Source: an uncultured Nostocoides sp.
GTDB taxonomy: Bacteria; Actinomycetota; Actinomycetes; Actinomycetales; Dermatophilaceae
Assembly: GCA_937873315.1 (NCBI GenBank)
Contig: CALMQX010000042.1
Coordinates: 1-64,000, forward strand
Length of the DNA: 64,000 bases
Direction of reading: 5' to 3'
Shown: positions 8,870 to 19,383 of the stretch, in pieces
How the letters are laid out: every line of letters starts with the position of its first letter
How positions within the stretch are numbered: position 1 is the stretch's first letter
Position numbers and translations under genes: made by a program
Notes under the pieces: generated by a model
The model's input: only the letters and a program-made list of their open reading frames with translations
Told to the model about the DNA's origin: nothing
Databases searched by the model: none

Positions 8870-9978
8870 CGGTCGGCTCCTGCGAGGTGGTCGGGCATGA
8901 GGTCTGCAAGAGCATCGAGGAAGGTCGTGGTCTCCTGCGGTGTACCTGCTGTCACTCGAAGATAGTGGGCAATCCCCACATCGCGGACGAGGACACCACG
9001 TTCCACGAGCGCGTCCCACGTCACACGCTGGTCCGCAAGCCCGCCGAAGAGGACGAAATTGGCGTCCGAGGGCACCGGGTCCAGCGCCATCTCGGCCAAG
9101 GCCAGCACCAGGCGATCCCGCTGGCTCTTGATCGTCCCCACGGTGGCCAACATGAGGTCGGTATGCCGCAAGGCCGCCAGGGCGATCGCCTGGGTGGCCG
9201 TGCCCAGGTGGTACGGCATCCGGACCAAGCGGAGGGCATCGATGAGCGCCGGGTCCGCCGCGAGATAGCCCAAGCGCAAACCCGCCAGCGCAAAGGCCTT
9301 GCTCATGGTGCGCGTGACCACCAGTCGGGGACGCCCGTGCAGCAACGTCAGGGCACTGGGCGTCCCCTCACGGGCGAACTCGGCATACGCCTCATCGACC
9401 ACCACCAACGAATTCGGGGCAGCGTCGTAGACCGCCTCGACCACGTCCAGCCCCAACGCGGTGCCGGTCGGATTGTTCGGTGAGCAGAGGAAGACGATGC
9501 TCGGCTGGATGGCGCGCACCTGGTCCACGGTGCTGGCGACATCGAGATCGAAGCGTTCGCCGCGCATCCCGTCGGCCCAGGTGGTGCCCGTGGTCGTGGT
9601 GATGATGGGATGCATCGAGTAGGCCGGGGTGAAGCCCAGGGCGGTCCGCCCGGGGCCGCCAAAGGCCTGCACCAGGTGCAGCAGAACCTCGTTCGAGCCG
9701 TTGCCGGCCCACACCTGATCTGCGTGGATCACGGTCCCGCTGCGCGAGAGGTATGCCGCCAGCGCCTCGCGTAGCGCGGTGAACTCCCGATCTGGATACC
9801 GATTGAGTCCGGAGGCGATCTCGGCCACCGCTGACGCAATCTCGTCGACGACCACTGCCGGAGCGGCATACGAGTTCTCATTGGTGTTCAGGGTGACCGG
9901 AAGGTCGAGTTGGGGCGCCCCATAAGCGGTGCGTCCGCGCAGGTCAGGGCGCAGCAGCGCGTCGATCTCCGAGACCAT
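8866..9978 (-). CDS. hisC: Histidinol-phosphate aminotransferase
   Basis: This 370-residue PLP enzyme of fold type I transaminates imidazole acetol-phosphate to histidinol-phosphate. Family markers are [19 protein letters not shown] near the N-terminus, [26 protein letters not shown], and the PLP lysine in [16 protein letters not shown] placed the start at the ATG at 9978, which leaves a TGA-C-ATG junction with hisD. An ATG at 10020 would overlap hisD by 41 bases. Confidence 0.95.
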   Translation of the reverse strand: MVSEIDALLRPDLRGRTAYGAPQLDLPVTLNTNENSYAAPAVVVDEIASAVAEIASGLNRYPDREFTALREALAAYLSRSGTVIHADQVWAGNGSNEVLLHLVQAFGGPGRTALGFTPAYSMHPIITTTTGTTWADGMRGERFDLDVASTVDQVRAIQPSIVFLCSPNNPTGTALGLDVVEAVYDAAPNSLVVVDEAYAEFAREGTPSALTLLHGRPRLVVTRTMSKAFALAGLRLGYLAADPALIDALRLVRMPYHLGTATQAIALAALRHTDLMLATVGTIKSQRDRLVLALAEMALDPVPSDANFVLFGGLADQRVTWDALVERGVLVRDVGIAHYLRVTAGTPQETTTFLDALADLMPDHLAGADR

Positions 9979-9979
9979 G

Positions 9980-11299
9980 TCAGCCCAACTCAGGTAGTCG
10001 GGCGATGATCGCGTCGCCATGACCCGGGAGGTCCTCGGCCCGAGCCAGGGTGACAATCTGTCGGCCGACCTCGCGCAAGGCATCCTGCGAGTAGGTCACG
10101 ATGTGAACGCCGCGCAGGAAGGACTGCACCGACAGCCCGCTGGTGTGTCCAGCGCTGCCGCCCGTCGGCAGGACGTGATTCGAACCGGCGCAGTAGTCGC
10201 CCAAGCTCACCGGCGACCAGGTGCCGACGAAGATCGCGCCTGCATTGCGGATGCGCGCAGCCACCTCTGCGGCGTGCGCGGTGTGGATCTCCAGGTGCTC
10301 GGCCGCATAGGCATTGACCACATCGATGCCGGTGTCGAGGTCATCGACGAGCACGATGGCGGACTGTGGTCCGCGCAGCGCGGTGGTCACGCGCTCGGCG
10401 TGTTTGGTGGCCGCGACCTGGCGCGCGAGGGCCTCCTCGACGTCGTCGGCCAGCGCCTCGGAATCGGTGACCAGGACCGAGGCCGCGAGCGGATCGTGCT
10501 CGGCTTGGCTGATCAAGTCGGCCGCCACGTGCTCCGGGTGGGCGGTGGCATCGGCGAGAATCGCAATCTCGGTGGGACCGGCCTCGGCGTCGATGCCGAT
10601 CACCCCCTTGAGGAGTCGCTTGGCTGCGGCGACATAGATATTGCCGGGACCCGTGACCAGGGCCACCGGGTCACAGATGTCGCCATCATCGACGAATCCG
10701 TAGGCAAAACCGGCTACGGCTTGGGCACCACCCATGGCGTAAACCTCGGTCACGCCGAGCAGCGCACAGGCCGCCAGGATCGTGGGGTGCGGCCAACCGT
10801 CGTGCTCGCGCTGCGGCGGGCTGGCGATCGCGAGGCTGGTTACGCCGGCCTCCTGCGCGGGGACGACATTCATCACCACGCTGCTGGGGTAGACCGCGAG
10901 CCCACCGGGAACGTAGAGCCCAACGCGGTCGACCGGGATCCAGCGCTCCATCACTGTGCCCCCAGGAGTGAGCGTGGTGGTGGTGTCCTGTCGACGCTGG
11001 TCTGCATGCACCAGCCGAGCGCGGCGGATGCTCTCCTCGAGGGCGGACCGGACATCGGGGTCCAGCCGGGCGAGTGCGCCCTCGATCACCTCGGTGGGAA
11101 CCCGCAGGCGCGCTGGGCGGGCGCCATCGAATCGCTCGGCGGCCGCATAGAGCGCCTCGGCGCCGTGCTCGCGCACGTCCTGGCAGATCGGGCGCACGGC
11201 GGCTAGCGCGACCTCGACGTCGAACTCGGCCCGCGGTAGCGCCGCGCGGAGCTCGCGCAGGGACAGCGAGCGGCCGCGCAGGTCACGTCGTGCGATCAC
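9980..11299 (-). CDS. hisD: Histidinol dehydrogenase
   Basis: This 439-residue Zn- and NAD-dependent enzyme oxidises histidinol to histidine. Conserved segments are [40 protein letters not shown] and AAEHLEIHT, which hold the catalytic Glu-His and metal ligands. I chose the GTG at 11299 (MIARRDLRG, the usual family N-terminus). It lies exactly 7 nt after a TAGAAT box, so the his operon is predicted to start as a leaderless message here. It is the first gene of the hisD-C-B-x-H-y-priA-sseB string. Confidence 0.96.
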   Translation of the reverse strand: MIARRDLRGRSLSLRELRAALPRAEFDVEVALAAVRPICQDVREHGAEALYAAAERFDGARPARLRVPTEVIEGALARLDPDVRSALEESIRRARLVHADQRRQDTTTTLTPGGTVMERWIPVDRVGLYVPGGLAVYPSSVVMNVVPAQEAGVTSLAIASPPQREHDGWPHPTILAACALLGVTEVYAMGGAQAVAGFAYGFVDDGDICDPVALVTGPGNIYVAAAKRLLKGVIGIDAEAGPTEIAILADATAHPEHVAADLISQAEHDPLAASVLVTDSEALADDVEEALARQVAATKHAERVTTALRGPQSAIVLVDDLDTGIDVVNAYAAEHLEIHTAHAAEVAARIRNAGAIFVGTWSPVSLGDYCAGSNHVLPTGGSAGHTSGLSVQSFLRGVHIVTYSQDALREVGRQIVTLARAEDLPGHGDAIIARLPELG

Positions 11300-11306
11300 G
11301 CGAGCG

Positions 11307-11312
11307 ATTCTA
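11307..11312 (-). promoter_or_regulatory. -10 box of the his operon (leaderless)
   Basis: TAGAAT on the reverse strand, then 7 nt, then the hisD GTG. The predicted transcription start coincides with the start codon, so leader-peptide attenuation is unlikely here. Confidence 0.6.
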
Positions 11313-11365
11313 GGTGGGCATCCGAGCGGGCGATCCGGCTGCCCACTTCGTGGCCCCCCGCCTCT

Positions 11366-11390
11366 GGATTTCGGGGTCACCCCGAAATCC
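11366..11390. repeat. Palindromic repeat, copy 3
   Basis: The arms GGATTTCGGGGT and ACCCCGAAATCC flank a single C. It lies between the glnE stop and hisD start, followed on the forward strand by G/C-rich GAGGC iterations near 11457-11472. Confidence 0.8.
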
Positions 11391-11485
11391 CGAGTTCGTC
11401 AGGCTTTCCTTGTCCGCGGTTCTCGGGAAACCCTTGCCTCGCGGGCCGGGGCGGGGCGAGGCGAGGCGAGGCAAGGGCGTGACGC

Positions 11486-14482
11486 TCAGGAATCGTAGAA
11501 CACGGCCTCGTGCGCCGCCCTCGACCTGCGGGCGGTACGCAGGTAGGTGTCCAAGAGCTGCTCGCCCGAGGCCGGCGGCATTCCCAGAATGCGCGCCATG
11601 CCGTCGGCGTCGCGATGGTCGGTCGGTATGCCGTCCACGGCCTTGGCCCGGAAAAGCACCCCTGCATTGCGCAGCGACGATGCCAGCTCCCAGCCCGACT
11701 CCAGCTCGGCGGCCGGCTCCGGCGGGATCAAGCCCGCCTCCACCGCAGCGGACAGCGCCGCCATGGTCGAGGTGGTACGCAAGCCCGGGTGCGCATGCGC
11801 ATGCTGCAACTGGGTGAGTTGCACGACCCATTCGACGTCGGAGAGGCCACCCTGACCCAGTTTGAAATGCGTCTTGCGGTCCCCGCCGCGGGGCAGTCGT
11901 TCGGCCTCCATTCGAGCCTTGAGCCGACGGATGTCGCGCACCTGGTCGTCGTTCAGCCCCCCGGCTGGCCAGCGCAAGGGGTCGATCAGCGACTGGAATC
12001 GCGTGCCTAGATCGGCGTCGCCAGCGATCGGCATGGCCCGGACCAGGGCGTGCGCTTCCCACACCAGCGACCACCGTGCGTAGTACTCGGCATAACTCGC
12101 CAGCGAGCGCACCAGCGGCCCATTCTTGCCCTCTGGTCGCAGCCCGGCATCCACGTCCAAGAGGGGATCCGGCCCTCGTTGGCCCAGCAGCCGCAATACC
12201 TCCTTGACGATCTCCAGGGCCTGCGCCTGAGCGGCCACCTCGTCCGCGCCAGGAACCGGATCGTGCACGAAGATCACGTCGGCATCCGACCCATACCCCT
12301 GCTCCGCTCCCCCGAGCCGCCCCATGCCGACCACGAGGAGCGTGGTGCGCGCCTGCCCTTGGTCACGCGCCACCACCTCGGCAGAGACCACGTCGAGCGT
12401 CACCTGCATCAGGGCGGCGGTCAGATCGGTCAATGCCTGCCCCACCTCGGCCAGGCTCAGGTGACCAGCCAGGTCGGCGACCGCGATCCGGAAGAGCTCT
12501 GCCCGTCGGATCGTGCGGGCAGCGACAACCGCGTCCGCCGTCGTCTCGCGCCGAGAGGCGGCCATCGCCATCCGCCGGATCAGTTCAGCACGCGAGCGCG
12601 GGCTGAGCCCGCCGGACTCCCCCAGGAACTGTACGCATTCGGGTGCCTGTTCCAGCAGGTCCGCCGCAAACTTGGATCGAGCCAGGGTGTGCGCCAGCCG
12701 CTCCGCCGCGGACCCTTCGTCGCGCAACAACCGCAGGTACCAATGGGTGGTTCCCAACTCCTCGGACACCTTGCGGAAGGCCAGAAGGCCGGCGTCGGGA
12801 TCCGCCTCGTCGGCGAACCAGCCCAGCATCACGGGGAGCAATTGTCGCTGGATCGCGGCCCGACGGGAGACTCCCGAAGTCAATGCCTCCAAATGCCGTA
12901 GCGCACCTGCCGGATCTCGGAAACCCAACGCCGACAACCGTTCTCGGGCCGCTGCCGGCGTCAGGCGAACCTCATCCTCGGACAGCCGAGCTACCGCTGA
13001 GAGCAAGGGGCGATAGAAGATGCGTTCGTGCAGTCGCCGCACTTCACGCTGCTGCGCGCGCCACCGCCGGCACACCTCCTGCGCTGGATCGACCCGCAGC
13101 CCCAAGCCCCGCCCCAGCCGGCGGAGGTCCTCGACAGCGGTCGGCATCAGGTGGGTCCGCCGCAGCCGGTGCAGCTGAATCCGATGCTCAAGCGAGCGCA
13201 GGAACCGGTATGCCGCACCAAGGGTGGCCGCGTCCTCGCGCCCGACGTAGCCCCCCGCCGAGAGCTCGGCTAGCGCCTCTAAGGTCGTCCCGGAGCGAAG
13301 GGAAGAATCGGAGCGCCCGTGGACCAACTGCAGGAGCTGCACGGAGAACTCCACATCGCGTAAACCCCCGGCCCCGAGTTTGAGCTGGCGATCGGCCTCG
13401 CCCTTGGGCACATGTTCCTCCACGCGGCGTCGCATGGCCTGCACGTCATCGACGAAGTGGGGGCGCGAGGCTGCCTGCCACACCAGCGGTTGCACGGCCT
13501 CGAGATAGGCGGCCCCGATCTCACGATCCCCGGCCACTACCCGAGCCTTGAGCAGGGCCTGGAACTCCCAGGTCTTGGCCCACCGGTCGTAGTACGCGCG
13601 ATGCGAGGCCACGGTTCGCACCAGGGGCCCGGCCTTGCCCTCGGGTCGCAGTGCCGGGTCCACCTCCCAGAGCGTGCCCGCCGGCGTATGCGCCGAGCAG
13701 ATCCGCATGAGCCTGGTCGCCAGATCCGTGGCGATCGCCGTCGATTCGTCCTCGGGGACTCCGGGCGCCGGGTCGGCCACGAAGATCACGTCGACATCCG
13801 AGATGTAGTTCAATTCCCGCCCGCCGGTCTTGCCCATGGCAATGACCGCGAGCCGGGTCCGGGCCGCCTCCGACCCGACTTGTGCGGCCGCGATCACCAG
13901 GGCGGCCTCGAGCGCGGCCTCAGCCAGGTCCGCCAGGGCGGCCGCGGTCAGCGGCAGGTCGCCGACCGGGTCGCTCGCCACCACATCTCGTGCAGCGATC
14001 CCGAGTAGCTGTGATCGGTATGCCGTGCGTAGGGCAGACTCCGGGTCCACGCCCTCCGCCGTGACCGCCTCGACCAGACTTCGGGTGCGCTCGGCGACCG
14101 TCAGCGGCCCGGCATAAGCGGCCGATCGCCAGTCCTCGGGGTGCGCGACCAGGTGGTCGGTGAGCGCTTGCGAGGCCCCCATGACGCGCAGCATCCGATC
14201 GCGCGCGTGTCCCGGACTGCGCAAGGCAGCCACCAGTGCGGCATAGCCCACCTGATTGCGTTGTCGACCGGCCGACTCCATAAAGCGCACGATCCCCAAG
14301 AGCCCGAGGTCGGGATCGGCTACCTCGGCTAGCGACTCGGTGAGCCCACCATCCTCGATCCGCTCGCGTGAGCCGATGAGGTCAGTCAGCGCAGGATCAT
14401 CGAGGAGGCGATGCGCTCTTGCGGGGTCGGCGAACCCCAGGCGCGCGATGGCGGCCGAGATCGAGCCGGATCGGAGGGTCAT
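11486..14482 (-). CDS. glnE: Bifunctional glutamine synthetase adenylyltransferase/deadenylylase
   Basis: This 998-residue protein has the usual length of GlnE and its two nucleotidyltransferase domains. The N-terminal deadenylylating domain has GGRELNYISDVDVIFVAD. The C-terminal adenylylating domain has GSDADVIFVHDP. Each is followed by a helical GlnD-like domain (LGAGGLRDVEFSVQ and LGQGGLSDVEWVVQ). The enzyme modifies a Tyr on beta-type glutamine synthetase in response to nitrogen status. It begins six bases after the glnA2 stop and so is cotranscribed with it. Its likely substrate, a GlnA1-type enzyme, is not in this window. Confidence 0.96.
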   Translation of the reverse strand: MTLRSGSISAAIARLGFADPARAHRLLDDPALTDLIGSRERIEDGGLTESLAEVADPDLGLLGIVRFMESAGRQRNQVGYAALVAALRSPGHARDRMLRVMGASQALTDHLVAHPEDWRSAAYAGPLTVAERTRSLVEAVTAEGVDPESALRTAYRSQLLGIAARDVVASDPVGDLPLTAAALADLAEAALEAALVIAAAQVGSEAARTRLAVIAMGKTGGRELNYISDVDVIFVADPAPGVPEDESTAIATDLATRLMRICSAHTPAGTLWEVDPALRPEGKAGPLVRTVASHRAYYDRWAKTWEFQALLKARVVAGDREIGAAYLEAVQPLVWQAASRPHFVDDVQAMRRRVEEHVPKGEADRQLKLGAGGLRDVEFSVQLLQLVHGRSDSSLRSGTTLEALAELSAGGYVGREDAATLGAAYRFLRSLEHRIQLHRLRRTHLMPTAVEDLRRLGRGLGLRVDPAQEVCRRWRAQQREVRRLHERIFYRPLLSAVARLSEDEVRLTPAAARERLSALGFRDPAGALRHLEALTSGVSRRAAIQRQLLPVMLGWFADEADPDAGLLAFRKVSEELGTTHWYLRLLRDEGSAAERLAHTLARSKFAADLLEQAPECVQFLGESGGLSPRSRAELIRRMAMAASRRETTADAVVAARTIRRAELFRIAVADLAGHLSLAEVGQALTDLTAALMQVTLDVVSAEVVARDQGQARTTLLVVGMGRLGGAEQGYGSDADVIFVHDPVPGADEVAAQAQALEIVKEVLRLLGQRGPDPLLDVDAGLRPEGKNGPLVRSLASYAEYYARWSLVWEAHALVRAMPIAGDADLGTRFQSLIDPLRWPAGGLNDDQVRDIRRLKARMEAERLPRGGDRKTHFKLGQGGLSDVEWVVQLTQLQHAHAHPGLRTTSTMAALSAAVEAGLIPPEPAAELESGWELASSLRNAGVLFRAKAVDGIPTDHRDADGMARILGMPPASGEQLLDTYLRTARRSRAAHEAVFYDS

Positions 14483-14488
14483 CAGGCC

Positions 14489-15826
14489 CTAGAGGCGCGG
14501 CAGGTAGCGCTCGAGTTCGAAGGGCGTCACCGTTCCGCGATAGTCCGCCCACTCTTGGCGCTTGTTCCGCAGGAAGAAGTCGAAGGTGTGCTCGCCGAGG
14601 GTCTGCGCGACCAACTCACTGTCCTCCATGACATGGATCGCATCGCTGAGTGAGCTCGGCAGCGGCTGAATGCCGAGGGCACGCCGCTCGGCCGAGGTCA
14701 GGCTCCAGACATCGTCCTCGGCCTCGGGCGGCAACTCGTAGCCCTCCTCGATGCCCTTGAGCCCTGCCGCCAGGATGACAGCGAACGCAAGGTAGGGATT
14801 GCAGGCCGAGTCCAGGGAGCGCAACTCCACCCGCGTCGAGTTGCCCTTGCTGGGCTTGTACATCGGCACCCGAACGAGGGCGGAGCGGTTGTTGTGGCCC
14901 CAGGTCAGGTATGCCGGCGCCTCGCCGCCGCCCCACAGGCGCTTATAGGAATTGACCCACTGGTTGGTGACGGCGGTGATCTCCGCGCCATGCCGCAGCA
15001 GGCCTGCGATGAACTGCCGCCCGGTCTTGCTCAGCATGTATGGCGCCCCCGGCTCGTGGAAGGCGTTGGTGTCGCCCTCGAAGAGCGAGAGGTGGGTGTG
15101 CATCCCCGAGCCAGGGTGCTCGGCAAAAGGCTTGGGCATGAAGGTGGCGTAGATGCCCTGCTCGAGCGCGACCTCCTTGACCACGGCCCGGAAGGTCATG
15201 ATGTTGTCCGCGGTCGAGAGCGCATCGGCATACCGCAGATCGATCTCGTTCTGTCCGGGCGCGCCCTCATGGTGGCTGAACTCCACCGAGATCCCCATCG
15301 CCTCCAGCATGGTGATCGCGGCACGCCGGAAGTCATGGCTATTGCCGTGCGGGACGTGGTCGAAGAATCCTGCCTGATCGATCGGCTCCGGCGCCTGCCC
15401 GTGCACGTACCCGGAACGCAGCAAGAAGAACTCGATCTCGGGATGGGTATAGAACGTGAAGCCCAGGTCGGCCGCCTTGGCAAGCGCCCGCTGCAGGACA
15501 TTGCGCGGGTCCGCCATCGAAGGCGTGCCATCGGGCAGGGTGATATCGCAGAACATCCGGGCGGTGCCGGGTCGCTCACCTCGCCACGGGAGCACCTGGA
15601 AGGTCGAGGGATCTGGTTTGGCCAGCATGTCTGACTCGACCACCCGGGAGAGCCCCTCGATCGCCGAACCATCGAAGCCGATACCCTCCGCGAAGGCGCC
15701 TTCTAACTCGGCTGGCGCGATCGCCACGGACTTCAGGGTTCCGAGCACATCGGTGAACCAGAGTCGCACGAAGCGGATGTCCCGCTCCTCAATGGTGCGG
15801 AGCACAAACTCCTGCTGACGATCCAT
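14489..15826 (-). CDS. glnA2: Glutamine synthetase, GlnA2 type
   Basis: This 445-residue class I enzyme condenses glutamate and ammonia with ATP. It begins MDRQQEFVLRTIEERDIRF, which I recall as close to mycobacterial GlnA2. It has the family motifs GFDGSAIEG, HPEIEFFLL, SHHEGAPGQNEID, MPKPFAEHPGSGMHTH and the latch-like C-terminus ELERYLPRL. Its length fits the alpha-type enzyme rather than the ~475-residue adenylylated type, so GlnE may not regulate it despite adjacency. The ATG at 15826 fits the family N-terminus. A CATGAT box 6 nt upstream is a weak leaderless promoter candidate. Confidence 0.95.
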   Translation of the reverse strand: MDRQQEFVLRTIEERDIRFVRLWFTDVLGTLKSVAIAPAELEGAFAEGIGFDGSAIEGLSRVVESDMLAKPDPSTFQVLPWRGERPGTARMFCDITLPDGTPSMADPRNVLQRALAKAADLGFTFYTHPEIEFFLLRSGYVHGQAPEPIDQAGFFDHVPHGNSHDFRRAAITMLEAMGISVEFSHHEGAPGQNEIDLRYADALSTADNIMTFRAVVKEVALEQGIYATFMPKPFAEHPGSGMHTHLSLFEGDTNAFHEPGAPYMLSKTGRQFIAGLLRHGAEITAVTNQWVNSYKRLWGGGEAPAYLTWGHNNRSALVRVPMYKPSKGNSTRVELRSLDSACNPYLAFAVILAAGLKGIEEGYELPPEAEDDVWSLTSAERRALGIQPLPSSLSDAIHVMEDSELVAQTLGEHTFDFFLRNKRQEWADYRGTVTPFELERYLPRL

Positions 15827-15906
15827 GAGCACATCATGCCGTTTCGGTGTTTCGCCCGCGTTACGTGATGGCAGGGAGGGCGCGTTGCGGGTCGCCCCAC
15901 GATGCC

Positions 15907-15937
15907 GGAAGGCCCCGGGGGTAACCCGGGGCCTTCC
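15907..15937 (-). terminator. Hairpin after the M6 protease gene
   Basis: A perfect 13-bp stem with a 5-nt loop (arm GGAAGGCCCCGGG) lies 34 bases past the protease stop and before glnA2. No U-tract follows, as is common in actinobacteria. Confidence 0.7.
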
Positions 15938-15970
15938 GTTGTGCATCTCAAGAGTGAGATTGTGTACCGC

Positions 15971-18298
15971 TTACTTCGCGAAACGCACCTGGAGGTTCAT
16001 GCGGTCCCGGTCGTTCGAGGTCCACGCGACCCGGATGCTCGTACCGGTGCCACCGACCTTGACCGACGCGAACGGCTGAGCGCTCGAGTAGTACCGGTCC
16101 GGGTTGGTGTCAACGAAGGTCGCGATCGGCTTGGACGCCGGCACGGTGACCGCGACTCCATTGCGGTGCAGAGTGATCGGGTTGGTCCACTCCGGTCCGA
16201 AGGTGGCGTCGAAAGCGGCCCGTCGCGGTGCGCTCATGGCACCACCCGGGAAGACGATCGGCGCCGGCCGTGCGTCGACCGGGAGTGCCCAGCCGCCGCC
16301 CGGGTGCTGCGAGGTGTTGTTGTCCTCGTAACTGTTGTCCACGTACCAGACCAGCAGGCCGTTCTGGTACGGGAAGTGCTCGACGCGGTTCGGCTGCGTG
16401 GTGCCCCAACCGAAGTTGTACGGACCCTGCTTGAGCGTGGCGTCGTAACCGTTGTAGACCCGGTTCTCCGCCAGGTAGTACCGGGATGCGGTCACCGAGG
16501 TGGAGCCGGACATCCGCGTGAAGCCGGCCGCGGTCCAGCCGTTGTCGCCACCCTCGACGTCATCGGCGAAGACGGACGCACCATCGACGGTGAGGTCCAC
16601 GTCATCGATGAACGGACCGGCGTAGTGGACGCCACCGTCAGTGGCGTAGCGGAAGCGGAAGAGCACGCTCTGGCCCGCGTAGGCAGACAGGTCGTAGCTG
16701 TACTGCGTCCACGAGGTGTACTCCCCGGACAGCGCGTCACCAACCGACGTCCAGGTGATGCCACCATCGGTGGACACCTCGCCGTAGAGGTAGTCGTAGT
16801 CCGCCTCGATGTCGGCCCAGATCCAGGCCGAGAGCGAAGCCGAGGAAGCCGAGCTGAGGTCGACGCTGCGAGTGAGCGTGTTCTGGAGACCATCTGCCGA
16901 GCCGCCCCACCACTCCATCGTGCCCGAATGCGGGTCGTTATAGGTGGTGTCGACGGTCTTCGGCGGCAGGGTGACCGCCAGCGCCTGCGGCAAGGCCACG
17001 TCGTCGCGGTCGGCCGGGCCGATCTTGAGATCGGTGTCCGTGCCATAGCGAACGACCTGGTAGTCCAGCCAGCCCAGCAGCAGCTTCTCGTGGGGACCCA
17101 TGTAACCCGGGGTCGTCCCAATCGAGTCACCGCCGTGGTTCATCCACGAACCAGCCGACATCAGGGTCCAGAAGCCGGTCGAGTTCTCGCCGCCACCGGA
17201 GGTGTCGTAGTAGTCGGCCAGGCCGAGGTCGTGGCCGAACTCGTGGGTGAACACGCCCAACCCGCCGTTCTCGGGCTCGGTGGTGTAGTCGCCGATCCAG
17301 ATACCCGAGTTCCCGATCTGGGTTCCACCCAGGAGGTTGCCCGCCGGACCCGTGCTGCCAACGCCATCGGAGTTGACGTACCAGCGGTGCGACCAGATCG
17401 CGTCATCGCCCTGCTCGCCGCCGCCGGCCTCTTCGCCCTCACCGGCGTGGATCGCCTGGAAGTGGTCGATGTAGCCGTCAGGCTCAAGGTAGATACCGTC
17501 GCCATCAGCGTCGTACCGGTCAACCTTGTCGAAGGCCTTGAGGTAGGTGGCAATCTGAGCATCGGACTTGCCGGCTGCCTTCTGGGCATCCCACCACGCA
17601 GTGGCGGTGTCCTCGATGAACGGCCAGTAACCGGCCGAGTCACTCTGGGCGTTGCTGCCATAGCGAGCCTCGTTGTAGGGCACCTTGACCCAGTTAGAGA
17701 CGTCACCCGAGGCCTGGAACCGGCCGTTGGACTGCTTGCGGTAGAAGGTCTTGAAGGACTCCTGGTTCAGCCCGAACATCATGTTCATGTAGTGGGCCTG
17801 GTTGAAGTCGGGGATCCAGTAGGTGGAGTTGTCGTCGGTCGCTCCCCCATCCATCACACGGTCCGGCTGCGGGATCTGGTTGTGCAGCGGGCCAACTCCG
17901 CCACCGAGGGCGGGATCGACCTGGTCGCCGAAGTCAACCAGGAACGACAGGATCGACTCCTTGCGCTCGACCGGGTAGCGCACGTAGCGCGTCTTGGCTG
18001 CGGCCGCAGTGCGCGCGCCGGCCTTACCTGCAGACGAGGCCGACAGCGCGATAACGCGCTCTCCCCCTCGAGTCTCCAACTTGGCCGTGCCAGAAAGCAG
18101 CCGGTCGACGGCTTCCTTCTGAACTCGAGCCTGCGCCTCGGCGAGTGGGTTGGGCAGGTTGTCATGCCGCTGCGCCTTTGAAGCGCCATCGGCGATGGGC
18201 GGTGCCGTACCGGTGGCTTGCGCGCTACCGGCTCCCATGGTCGAGGCAAGCGCCACGGCGGTGATGCCGACGAGCGCCCCCTTGTGAGGTGACTTCAC
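15971..18298 (-). CDS. Secreted M6-family (immune inhibitor A-like) metalloprotease
   Basis: This 775-residue protein starts with a signal peptide ([20 protein letters not shown], cleavage probably near AQA, residues 26-28). A propeptide-like region follows. The M6 catalytic domain carries the zinc site [14 protein letters not shown] near residue 352 and the family stretch [23 protein letters not shown]-terminal jelly-roll/MAM-like region (about 470-640; [19 protein letters not shown] and [20 protein letters not shown]) may bind substrate or cell wall. It probably degrades extracellular proteins. The GTG start has GGAGGA 6 nt upstream. It is monocistronic, with a terminator-like hairpin downstream. 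Confidence 0.92.
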   Translation of the reverse strand: MKSPHKGALVGITAVALASTMGAGSAQATGTAPPIADGASKAQRHDNLPNPLAEAQARVQKEAVDRLLSGTAKLETRGGERVIALSASSAGKAGARTAAAAKTRYVRYPVERKESILSFLVDFGDQVDPALGGGVGPLHNQIPQPDRVMDGGATDDNSTYWIPDFNQAHYMNMMFGLNQESFKTFYRKQSNGRFQASGDVSNWVKVPYNEARYGSNAQSDSAGYWPFIEDTATAWWDAQKAAGKSDAQIATYLKAFDKVDRYDADGDGIYLEPDGYIDHFQAIHAGEGEEAGGGEQGDDAIWSHRWYVNSDGVGSTGPAGNLLGGTQIGNSGIWIGDYTTEPENGGLGVFTHEFGHDLGLADYYDTSGGGENSTGFWTLMSAGSWMNHGGDSIGTTPGYMGPHEKLLLGWLDYQVVRYGTDTDLKIGPADRDDVALPQALAVTLPPKTVDTTYNDPHSGTMEWWGGSADGLQNTLTRSVDLSSASSASLSAWIWADIEADYDYLYGEVSTDGGITWTSVGDALSGEYTSWTQYSYDLSAYAGQSVLFRFRYATDGGVHYAGPFIDDVDLTVDGASVFADDVEGGDNGWTAAGFTRMSGSTSVTASRYYLAENRVYNGYDATLKQGPYNFGWGTTQPNRVEHFPYQNGLLVWYVDNSYEDNNTSQHPGGGWALPVDARPAPIVFPGGAMSAPRRAAFDATFGPEWTNPITLHRNGVAVTVPASKPIATFVDTNPDRYYSSAQPFASVKVGGTGTSIRVAWTSNDRDRMNLQVRFAK

Positions 18299-18478
18299 GA
18301 GTCCTCCCTGGTCGTGATAGGTGGGTGCCTGCGGTCGGCAGACACTCGGGTCAGTCCATCACGACTTCTGCCTGTTGGGAACCCTTTTGGCCAGGCAGGT
18401 CGTTGGGTTAGGCCGAAACGTGACCCAAGAGGACGTTGCTCTGCCAGGCATACCACGCTCCACGTAGGCTCTGGAGCC
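18299..18478. promoter_or_regulatory. Divergent promoter region, M6 protease / panB
   Basis: This 180-base region holds a TAGGCT box (18465-18470) 8 nt before the panB ATG. Two inverted repeats are visible: TGCCTG/CAGGCA (18369-18374 and 18392-18397) and TTGGGT/ACCCAA (18403-18408 and 18423-18428). Both are possible operators; no regulator can be assigned. Confidence 0.4.
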
Positions 18479-19351
18479 ATGAGCGAGCCAGCCTCCGCGC
18501 CCGTCCCCGAGTCGGTTGCCCCTTATGGCACCGGCGCCCAGGCCGCGCCACAGCGACGGATCCGCATCCCGCACCTCCTGGAGATGAAGTCCAAGGGCGA
18601 GAAGTGGTCGATGCTGACGGCCTACGACATGTATACGGCGGAGATCTTCGATGAAGCCGGCATACCCGTGCTGCTGGTCGGCGACTCGGCCGGTAACAAT
18701 GTCTACGGCTTCGAGACGACCGTGCCGGTCACGGTCGACCATCTCGTCCCCTTGACCCGCGCCGTCACCAGCGCCGCCAAGCGGGCCATGGTGGTCGCTG
18801 ACCTCCCGTTCGGCTCCTATCAGGCAAGCCCGCAGCAGGCCTTGGCGACCGCGACTCGGTTCATGAAAGAGGGCATGGCGCACGCGGTCAAACTCGAAGG
18901 CGGCAAGCCGATGGTCCCCGAAGTCGAGCTCCTGGTGCGGGCCGGCATCCCGGTTATGGGCCACATTGGCTTCACCCCACAAAGCGAGCACGTGCTCGGG
19001 GGCTACAAGGTGCAGGGCCGAGGTGCCGGCGCCGAGAAGCTCATGGATGACGCCTTGGCGCTGGAAGACGCTGGCTGCTTCGCGGTGGTGATGGAGATGG
19101 TGCCGGCGCCGGTGGCCGAACAGGTGACCAAGGCCCTGCGCATCCCCACCATCGGCATTGGCGCCGGACCGCACTGCGACGCGCAGGTTCTCGTCTGGCA
19201 GGACATGGCCGGGCTCCGGGGCGGCCGAGCCCCACGATTCGTGAAGAAGTACGCCGATCTGCGCGGCGCCCTCTCGCAGGCCGCCCAGGAGTATGCCGCC
19301 GACGTGGCGGCCGGCACCTTCCCGGCACCTGAGCACTCGTTCGAATCCTGA
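18479..19351 (+). CDS. panB: 3-methyl-2-oxobutanoate hydroxymethyltransferase
   Basis: This 290-residue TIM-barrel enzyme uses methylene-tetrahydrofolate to make ketopantoate, the first step of pantothenate synthesis. Conserved blocks are [57 protein letters not shown] and [16 protein letters not shown], with the Mg-binding Asp residues in GDSA and DLPF. A non-family N-terminal extension of about 25 residues rich in Ala/Pro precedes the core. The ATG at 18479 lies 8 nt after a TAGGCT box. The next gene follows within 32 bases. Confidence 0.95.
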   Translation: MSEPASAPVPESVAPYGTGAQAAPQRRIRIPHLLEMKSKGEKWSMLTAYDMYTAEIFDEAGIPVLLVGDSAGNNVYGFETTVPVTVDHLVPLTRAVTSAAKRAMVVADLPFGSYQASPQQALATATRFMKEGMAHAVKLEGGKPMVPEVELLVRAGIPVMGHIGFTPQSEHVLGGYKVQGRGAGAEKLMDDALALEDAGCFAVVMEMVPAPVAEQVTKALRIPTIGIGAGPHCDAQVLVWQDMAGLRGGRAPRFVKKYADLRGALSQAAQEYAADVAAGTFPAPEHSFES

Positions 19352-19383
19352 GCCGTCGCTCCAGCCAGCCGAAAAGGACCCTC

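Noticed and set aside
11455..11475. GAGGC repeats between glnE and hisD
   Set aside because: Only a few low-complexity units, with no hairpin or conserved spacing.
11300..11485. Possible his leader-peptide attenuator before hisD
   Set aside because: The -10 box is 7 nt from the GTG, leaving no leader, and no His-rich small frame is present.
15902..18181. 759-codon forward open frame opposite the M6 protease
   Set aside because: It is antisense to a gene with a signal peptide and an intact HExxH zinc motif. The forward frame is a GC-rich shadow with no recognisable domain.
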